From positions 12,257,772 to 12,321,771 of the forward strand of contig NC_061074.1 in the NCBI RefSeq assembly GCF_021917145.1: DNA of 64,000 bases, in the 5' to 3' direction. The translations under genes and the position numbers were made by a program. The notes below the pieces were generated by a model that was not told the DNA's origin, searched no databases, and worked only from the letters and a program-made list of their open reading frames with translations. The DNA is from Hypomesus transpacificus (lineage: Eukaryota; Chordata; Actinopteri; Osmeriformes; Osmeridae). Below, piece by piece: positions 52,065 through 64,000 of the stretch; positions within the stretch are counted from its first letter, which is position 1; each line of letters opens with the position of its first letter.

Positions 52065-53419
52065 ACTGGAGCAGCAGAGTCTAGGCAGGTATTGAGAACC
52101 ACTGGATGGCGAGCTGGTGTTTCATGTGTGGAAAGATCCAAGTCAAGTAAGGGAAGGGGATCTCAACCATGATAGGAGCTCATTCTGATACATCCAAACA
52201 TGCCTCGAGCTCTCTTTTCCAAAGTAGGCTGTCCACATGGTCACATGTGCATTCTTTATAAATGTGGCCAATCACTGGCCTTCAATTATGTATAACAGCC
52301 AAAAGGGCTATTAAGATTGGCTGATTTGTATTGTACAGGTGCATTCACCATGCTGTACCTTTCTAAGCCCTCCAGATAGGATCATTACTGTAGCGTCTAA
52401 TCAGACTGGAACACATCCGCCAGATACAGGAGGAAGCCAAGCATCTGTCTAGATTTAACCACCTGAAGGGATTATCTGAGGGAGATGGAGAACGAAATGA
52501 ACTGGGTTACTCACCTGTCCACGGAAGATAAGGATTGAAATGATGCCATTCCACCACAACAAACCAATGTTCCAGCCTAGCAAAGCCTTTCATGTCACTG
52601 TTATCTTCTGTATCAACTGACAAATGTGTATTGCTGTAGGTGCCCTGACATTTAACAAGGTAGTTGCTATGTGACTACATCTACATCTACCCAACTGGAA
52701 TCCACCAGTCACAAAGAAAGATCGACCAAGATACTTTGATTTGACCAAATCAATAAACAACAATCACCCAGAAGCGTGGAGTAAACCAGCCCCACACATA
52801 GATCCCCAAATCAGTCCAAAAACAACCTTACAACAAAGATGATATTCAGACAAAAGAAAAGCTTTCTACGAACCATCACAAGCGCCCGTGTCACTGCTCA
52901 GTGTTGGGCTTACCAAGTGCAAAGCATTATCGTGAGAGTAACTGACAAGATGGTCAGAATCATTTATTGGAGGGGGGATTCGAGTAAGATTAATACATAC
53001 TTTTCTCAGTCGATAAGGTTATACTGTTGGTTAGTCATTGGTTATAACGTTGTGGCTTAGAAATTATGAGCTTTTGTTGCATTTATTCAGAATAACAACA
53101 GATGTTTCACTCCATAATAGAAAATGTACAGTACCCTACCGAGAGACACCAATACTGCAGTTTCCACGCTTACACTCACATCTGTCCATTGTATGCGCGC
53201 CACACACATCAAACACACGTCCTACAGCAGTGTCATCGTGAATTTTGCATTAGGTTACATTCCTCCGATCATTCTTGTTCTTTCTTTCAACCACAGAAGA
53301 TGTCAATGAAGACCAGTCGAATTACAAACCTTGCAATTTACGCATTAATCTTTAGGTTATGCCGCTTGAGGGGACGCAACAACCTGACTACAGCGTCAAA
53401 GAAAAATACACGGAATACT

Positions 53420-53660
53420 TTGACTTTCACTTACCTAATGAGTAGAACGAATGTTTGGACGTGACTGTGCGTTCACTGGTAGAAAAATCACCGTCGACAA
53501 CCGAAGAACAGGTCTCGGTGCGCACGGTGCGTCCTCATCGTGATCTCGTTCAGCCTCGCTTTCTCCCAGTCAGTGCAAGGATAACTACCCCCGCCGCGGC
53601 TTGGGTGACATCACAGGCATGCTCTACAAGCGCGGGAGCGCGCACGGTGGCAAACCGCAA
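53420..53660 (-). promoter_or_regulatory. Candidate PKIB promoter and non-coding first exon
   Basis: This segment is GC- and CpG-rich compared with its AT-rich surroundings. On the minus strand it ends in a good donor (ATTAG/GTAAGTG, near 53431-53435). A TGACATCA element, a one-base variant of the cAMP-response element, lies near 53606-53613. Human PKIB has distant 5' non-coding exons, and no other minus-strand gene is expected between PKIB and SERINC1. The assignment to PKIB is inference from position and strand. Confidence 0.35.
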
Positions 53661-56067
53661 ATTCTTCTTAAATTCTTAGAGAAATTGTACCGCCTACAGT
53701 CCGAATCATTTAACCATTTAATAAAACAATAAGAATGCCTAATAGCCTGATAAGTAATAGATTTTAATGTATACACGATAGGCTTAGAATAGGAACGTAA
53801 CCACTCGCACTTGTGATAAAGGGTTTTGGTTGCATCTGCTTTAAGGTAACCTTTACATGTGGAAAGATATATATTATTTTTTTTACTGCAACGCCACAGG
53901 TGTTTTTCTTCTAACTGCTTTCTAAAAGTAGGAAAGGAGGGGTGGTATAATATCGCCAGAAATCAAATTTGCCATGAGGGTTCCATTATATTTCACTTGA
54001 CATATAGCTTTAGAGAACATTAATTCGCCCAGGTGTGTAATTACGTCATTAAATATGCATGGTTGGTTAAGGATGAGAAACGCGGGAGGTATGTGCACCC
54101 AATTTCCAGGTGGAGAAAGATAGACAGACACATTAGCAGAGAACAAAGACTTGTCTCAGTGGTGATACTGAACCGGATTGGCCATGCAAAGCAAATCCAT
54201 TATCCCTTTACTTGTTGACAACTTTTGAGATAAGAAGTGATATTGTGTGATTTGAATAATCCAGTCCGTGCTGTTAAATCATTAGGGATTTGCTGATTTC
54301 AATTTAAATTGGTTCTCATCACTGATTGACACGGTACTAAAGCCTTATGTCAAGGGGTCATGTATTTTACGGTTAAGGATTCATCTTTGAAGATGATGCG
54401 GCAGGCAGACTACACACATGACAGCTGTGTGCTGCTACCCTTGCTGCATTTTTCAGATCCATTTAATCAATCAGTGACAAATCAGTTTCCTTTTCATGAA
54501 TCAATAATTTATTACTGTTTAAGTAATTGTTTGAAATCAGTAAAGCGCTATTGTGAATATCAACCTATCAGATGGACTGAGAATACAGCCTTGACAGAAT
54601 TAGGCTACACAGTGTCCCTAATCTCATTTGATACCCATTAGTGCAATTACTATCATGTATCACACAGAGGCTTGGATGCAAGAGAACACCCCCTGCACTG
54701 ACTTGGATAGAGTTAAGTGTGAAGTCAACATATTACCAAAAGCCCTCAGGGATGTTATTGCACTGTTATGGATAAGTCCACATGGACTTTCCTTCACAGT
54801 AAAGAGGACATAGATCGGGAACACAGAGATAAAAACAATCACCTTGGTTTAATTACATCCATAGAGACAGAGACCAACTCTCTGCTGTCATTACGTCACC
54901 ATAGTCTGGAACACACTGATGAGACACACAGCTTACCCCAAGCAAGCTATAGATAGAACCAAATCAATGGTTCCATTTGAATTCCCTCGCTCATTAGAAG
55001 TGATGTACAAGTGCTCCTTTGTTCTCATGATCTTTCTCAAAAAATAAAGCTAAATATCAATCATGGCTTTATCTTCTATTGATCATTGTTCCCACAGATT
55101 GTGGTGTATTCTCTCGGTTACTCTAGTTACAACTAAATGACCCCATTCAGGGGACAGCTAAGTGCCACACAATTGTTCCATTCAGAAAATAAGTGACAAC
55201 ATAAGTCACTTCAAGCAAAGTCAAGAGTCAATTTCGGAAGACACTGGTCTCCTATTGGTCCAAACCAAAAAGATCTATCTTGATAGATTTATTTCCATCA
55301 CAATGGAAAGGAACTTGAGATGGGTCCCACCACACCTGCCCATACTTAAACGTTGCTGTACTAAGGTTGACCTTGAGGGAATAAGGTCAAGAGCTGACGT
55401 TATCACTTTCCTTGAGTGTTTCCATAATTCTGCCTTTCTTCTTCTCCTCTTCCACTACTTTCACAGATCTACACCCCCCCCCCCCCGAGTCAAGCCCCTC
55501 AGTTTGAGAAGCTAAGGCATGTGGGAAACATCCACAATCTTCTAGAACCTCTCCAACCTTGACCTTGTGATCTGTGAGGGAAACTCCACAAGGATGCAAG
55601 GGGGAGCAACATTTTGAACGGGATGGAGTCAAGAAGGAGGAGATCCGCCAAGTTTGACATGACACAAGTACAAGAGCATCTGAATAGGATTAAAATACGG
55701 CCAAGATCTATTCTTGGCCAGATGGTAGAGATGACCTTGTGGTGGTGGTTGGCAGGTGTCTGGGGTGTTATCATTCCCAGACAGGGGTGTCTGTTGTCTG
55801 CCTGGCTCTCGTTGCACTCACAAACCGGATGCTGAGCTACCCTGCTGTCTGTCAGCTTGTGAGTGAGTCAGAGGTCAACTGATCCTTTAGTTAGGGCCAG
55901 AGGGTCACACACACGTTCACAGCACATATCAACACAGCAGGTGCTTGGGTGAGGGGTGGTACACAGACAACATTACCTATGATTACAGCAATTGTCTTTT
56001 GGTAGCCTTTTGTTATAGCAAACCGTTTATTGTGTAGATACCTGTTGAGCTATGTGGACCCACATAA

Positions 56068-56160
<93 letters not shown>

Positions 56161-56299
56161 GGCATACAAACCCTTACAGATAGACAAAATAAAACCCAAA
56201 TAAAACATTGTAGTAGTATTTTCTAATTGATCTAAGTTGGCCCTGAACAAAATTGTTATGCATCAAGTCAAGCATGTAAATTATGTTGGCAGGAAAAGA
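53661..56299. other. Intergenic region between PKIB-side promoter and SERINC1
   Basis: No exon recognised. AT-rich unique sequence with a (CA)n tract at 56069-56158 and a short C-run at 55473-55486. Confidence 0.5.
56069..56160. repeat. (CA)n microsatellite
   Basis: About 44 CA units with one interruption, about 250 bases upstream of the SERINC1 start. Confidence 0.95.
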
Positions 56300-56412
56300 G
56301 TCACAGAGAAGGAGGAGTTTCATTGGCAGAACGGAAGTGGCAGTCAGATTGTAAACAGACGGCCAGCATCCATCTTTTCCAGTGGAGAAGAGTATTATTT
56401 TAGCGAATCAAC
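56300..56412 (+). promoter_or_regulatory. SERINC1: Candidate SERINC1 core promoter and 5' UTR
   Basis: Just upstream of the SERINC1 ATG are an inverted CCAAT box (ATTGG, near 56322), an ETS-type site (CGGAAGTG, near 56332) and a CCATCTT element near 56370 that resembles a YY1 site. There is no TATA box at the right spacing. This fits a housekeeping promoter; the start site is unknown. Confidence 0.4.
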
Positions 56413-60823
<4,411 letters not shown>

Positions 60824-61778
60824 GGGACGACCTCCCCCCCCCCCCCCTACCCATCACAGTTGAATCTAGTATGACCCGGGGCCTGTTCAGGGAGGAGGAG
60901 GGTTCTGGAATGTTATAGATAGGCGCGTGTTCTACGGATTAGTATTTCTGCATTTGGAAATAGGAACACATGGAGTTTAGGCCGTGCTTTAGAAGGTGAT
61001 GATTCCATTCGGAAAGTTCTGGAACACTTTGCATCTCTGAACACGCCTCTGGCACTCATCTCCATCACCCACTAACTCCCAGTCATTGTGAATACTCAGC
61101 CTAGTGTTTGGTGAATGTTCCCTGCTGCCATTGTAAATAGTGTATGTTCATTCCCCCCAGTAGTGACTTTCACCAAGTTACTTCTGCAGTCTTATTTTTT
61201 GTCTTTTAACAAAACTGCATGCGATTGATTTTTGTACTTGGGTGTTAAGATTATGTAACACGTGTTTGAAGATGTGTTTGCAAAGTTGGCAATTTGCAGT
61301 GTTGGGCTTTTTTGTTGTTGGTAAGAGGGTACGGCTTATAGGATGGACAGAAAGCTGAGTGGTGGAGCTTAAATCTCTCCCTTCTCTGATTGGTTTAGGG
61401 ATTGACAAATTCAGGAAGAGCCATGTGTGTATTAAAATGTAAAAAACACATAATATCACTTTAAAAGCTTACATTTCAGTCATGTGTCCATGCTAGTTTA
61501 TAGATGTGAAGTTCAGGATTTCAGATTTAACCTAGGTATCATTTTAGTTTGTGAGGGCATGATCAGTTTAATGGTAAGTAGCATTTGCATGATCTAGTAT
61601 TATCTGTATCCTCGCTTTGCTGTGCCCCTTCCCTTTGAAGAACTTCAATCCAAACCTGATCTTTCCTTTTTTGCTAATTGCACATCTTAGCAGTGGCTGT
61701 AGGTCAATTACTTACTTAACTTCCAAGTTCCGTATGTGTTTTTAGGATTTGCACTGGAGTTTTTAATCGTAAAAAAAA

Positions 61779-61945
61779 CACAATAAAATACTGATGTTTA
61801 AACAGCAGATAAGTTATTTCGTAGGTGCTTGAATATAGCTGCGATGTATTCAGTGTTTCTAGAAGACTGATCAGCGACATGTTCAAACCCGGCTTTTACT
61901 TTTGTGTTGTGTTCTTGCCTTTTGTCATGTAAGTGCATCGAATAA
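61779..61945 (+). terminator. SERINC1: Poly(A) signals of SERINC1
   Basis: AATAAA hexamers occur near 61781 and 61940, giving a 3' UTR of about 1.0-1.15 kb. The second is followed by a GT-rich stretch and is the more likely distal site. Confidence 0.6.
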
Positions 61946-62071
61946 AGATTAAAAGGCAACCACTTGGTGCTGTCTCTTATTTCCCCCTTTCTGTCTTATC
62001 CCTGCGCTACAAACGACTACCCTACACTAAGAAGGAACACAGGACACAGACTATTTCATAACTCAACATGT

Positions 62072-62077
62072 TTTATT
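62072..62077 (-). terminator. HSF2: Poly(A) signal of HSF2
   Basis: AATAAA on the minus strand about 0.73 kb past the HSF2 stop. It lies only about 130 bases from the distal SERINC1 signal, so the two transcripts nearly meet. Confidence 0.55.
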
Positions 62078-62801
62078 GCCAAGCCTATAAACTGACAAGA
62101 AGCTCACAGAGGCTGAATCACACCAGTGTAATTATACAAGTGAACTTTCACACACCAGTATGTTACACAAATGTAGCTGGAATTGTGGAGACAGTTTATA
62201 GATAAATACAGTGGGAGATCCAATGCAAGCACTTCTGTTCTCGTAGAATAAGGACAGCAGTCTTCCTTAACATATATGACCATTATGTGCAGAAAACTCA
62301 AAAGAAACACTTCTTTAGAAGAGATAATGGAACATAAAGACAACCTATGATCATTATCAACACCTCTCCTCGGTAGTCACAGCTCTACTTTTCACCGTGG
62401 AAGCACATTACACTACACTGGCGGAGGGATACTGGGCCGCCAACTGATAAAGGATGGAATAAGTGGTTCTGTACCTTCCACTTGTCAGTGTGTATGTTGT
62501 GTGTGTTATTGTATGATTGTTGTGTGTGTGCAGAGAGTGAATTGAAATGTAGGTTATGTACCAAAGTAAGATACAAGCAAACAGTAAATCATCATTTTGA
62601 TGAGTATATACAAAAGGTTCAGTCCTTTTCTTCTCCTTCGACTCTTCTTCCTCACCAGCACCATCTCCAGGGGGCTGCTACCCTGGGCACTGACCAAGCC
62701 ACGTCCAGGCCTTCAACACACGTCAGTGAAGGAACTTCCTCGTCCAGGACAAGGACCCGCCTTCCCCTGTTTCCTCACCCACCCCGAGGCTCCTCATTGG
62801 C

Positions 62802-63788
62802 TCACACATCCAGCTGGGTAGGGTCCGTGCCAGTCCCCTGGAGGGGGAGTTCACACAGGTAGAAGAGCGTGGCCTCACTGGCCTCAGCCTCCGTCAGGGG
62901 CTCCAGACGGATGAGCGAGCTGCGGGGGGGGCTGGATGTGTCCAGGCTGGCCTCTAGCAGGTCTGTGGAGGGCTGCTCCCCCAGGGGGGAGCTTGAAGGG
63001 TCGGAGAGGAGGGGCTGGGCCAGCAGGCTGTCTGACTCCAGCTCCAGCTCGCCCGCCAGGCCTGGGAGGGCGTCTGTGTCGGAGGGCAGGGGGGCGCAGC
63101 CGTCCAGGAAGGCCATCAGGGGGCTGGAGGTGTACTGGATCAGCTGCTTGTCGGCTGGTGTCTCCTCTGTGTTGTGTGCTCTGGCTAGCTGCTCTAGGTT
63201 CCCTTTCGAGACGTCGGTCTCCTGGCAGAGAGAAACACACGCAGTCGTGAGTTAGAAACACCGCTCTCCCGAAGAGAAAGCCAAACTCGCTCAGTTGAAT
63301 TGGGCCGATGCACGACACAGCTTGGGCGTGTACAAACTCCCAGATCTACGCATGAAGGGGTTGGTTAAGTAGAGGGGCGAGGGGGTTGGAGCTGAGCCAC
63401 TGCTACAGCGGGGTGGTGAGGGGGGGGGGGGCTGTTTGACAGCACTCACTTCTGTGGGGGAGCAGAAGCAGCCATCATGCAAACTCGTTGGACAATTAGA
63501 ACTGAAAATCTGAGAAGAAAATACAGGGAAAGGACAGAGGAGGAGGAACTAAATAACCGACCAGGAACACATAACTCCAGCCCCTGTAGGCTGTACACGA
63601 ACTGACAGTAAAACATATAACGTTTGTAAAAAATAACAGATAGCATGTGTGAAAGTACTGTGAGGACTGTGATGGTTGAAGGTACCTCCAGCAGGTCTGG
63701 GTCAATGCTGAACTGTTTTCCATAAAGCAAGGCTTGAAAGTCCTCTAGACTACAGTCAATGCTGTCCAGGTAGTCCATGAGCTCCACC
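62802..63788 (-). CDS. HSF2: Heat shock factor protein 2, C-terminal exons only
   Basis: Three 3' exons are seen (63788-63686, 63509-63450, 63221-62802), encoding the C-terminal part. The rest, with the DNA-binding and trimerisation domains, lies beyond the right edge. The first exon encodes ELMDYLDSIDCSLEDFQALL and QFSIDPDLLE, a vertebrate HSF2 signature. The last encodes ETDVSKGNLE, DKQLIQYT, an acidic Ser/Leu-rich activation region and the conserved RLEPLTEAEASEATLFYLCE near the C-terminus. HSF2 is a nuclear transcription factor that trimerises on heat shock elements, alone or with HSF1. The 60-base middle exon (20 codons, phase 0 at both ends) sits where vertebrate HSF2 has its alternatively spliced alpha exon. 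The gene is tail-to-tail with SERINC1, as in human. Confidence 0.95.
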
Positions 63789-64000
63789 CTGCAGAACCAC
63801 AGAAGAAGAGACATCACAGACTGGAAACGGAAAGACTCATCACCGACGAGAGTTAAAAACATTTCAGTGAAAAGTCACCGGTTGTCACAGAGATTCAGGG
63901 TTTCCTTCTGAAAATGTGTTAGTTAAGGTGGTAGGGTGGGGTTTGGGGGGGGGTAGACTAATGCGTTCTGCAGAGAAGGGAGACTGGCGTTTTGAAATGG
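63789..64000 (-). other. HSF2: HSF2 intron running off the window
   Basis: Upstream of the HSF2 exon at 63788 there is no further recognisable exon before the edge. Confidence 0.6.

Larger units (their letters stand above)
39320..53419. other. Gene-poor stretch, probable PKIB 5' intron(s)
   Basis: No coding exon was recognised on either strand over 14 kb. Seen here: CA/TG runs, a purine-rich region at 43370-43495, degenerate repeats at 40590-40850 and 48470-48625, a 45-base minisatellite and a SINE-like fragment. If the 53.4-53.65 kb segment is the PKIB promoter, this is intron. Confidence 0.45.

Noticed and set aside
51799-52141. Repeat protein with 15-residue units
   Set aside because: Same artefact from a 45-base minisatellite.

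Overview
The window is teleost fish nuclear DNA, with no sign of prokaryotic, plasmid or phage content. It shows spliced genes with canonical GT..AG introns and vertebrate protein sequences. It is also full of GA/TC and CA/TG microsatellites, minisatellites, and non-LTR retrotransposon sequence of a kind common in bony fishes. I cannot name the species. All exon coordinates below were worked out by hand from splice sites, reading phase and remembered vertebrate homologues. Nothing was searched against a database.

Left to right, six recognisable protein genes lie in the window: CLVS2 (minus, about 5.5-13.0 kb, last coding exon not found), SMPDL3A (minus, 27.8-33.2 kb), FABP7 (minus, 33.85-35.06 kb), PKIB (minus, 37.0-39.3 kb plus probable upstream non-coding exons), SERINC1 (plus, 56.4-60.8 kb) and HSF2 (minus, from 62.8 kb off the right edge). 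This is the same order and relative orientation as human 6q22.31 (HSF2-SERINC1-PKIB-FABP7-SMPDL3A-CLVS2), read in reverse. SERINC1 and HSF2 are tail-to-tail, with about 0.1 kb between their predicted poly(A) sites. FABP7 and SMPDL3A are head-to-tail and closely packed.

The gene-poor stretches are 0.4-5.5 kb, 13-27.8 kb and 39.3-56.4 kb. They carry a LINE 3' tail (about 0.17-0.44 kb), one long single-ORF non-LTR retrotransposon with an unbroken 1063-codon ORF and apparent target-site duplications (17.1-20.3 kb), an LTR-like repeat (37.6-37.9 kb), a tRNA-derived SINE-like fragment (50.75-50.83 kb), several minisatellites, and long polypurine/polypyrimidine tracts. A GC-rich segment near 53.4-53.65 kb with a minus-strand splice donor is a candidate PKIB promoter and first exon.

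The genes do not form one pathway; they are a conserved vertebrate linkage group. CLVS2 and FABP7 bind lipids (phosphoinositides and retinaldehyde for CLVS2, fatty acids for FABP7). SMPDL3A is a secreted or lysosomal phosphodiesterase, SERINC1 a membrane protein linked to serine lipids, PKIB a PKA inhibitor and HSF2 a transcription factor. I found no convincing new biological system. The best leads are the intact LINE copy, a 60-bp phase-0 HSF2 exon that looks like the vertebrate alpha/beta alternative exon, and the G11 run in the PKIB coding exon.
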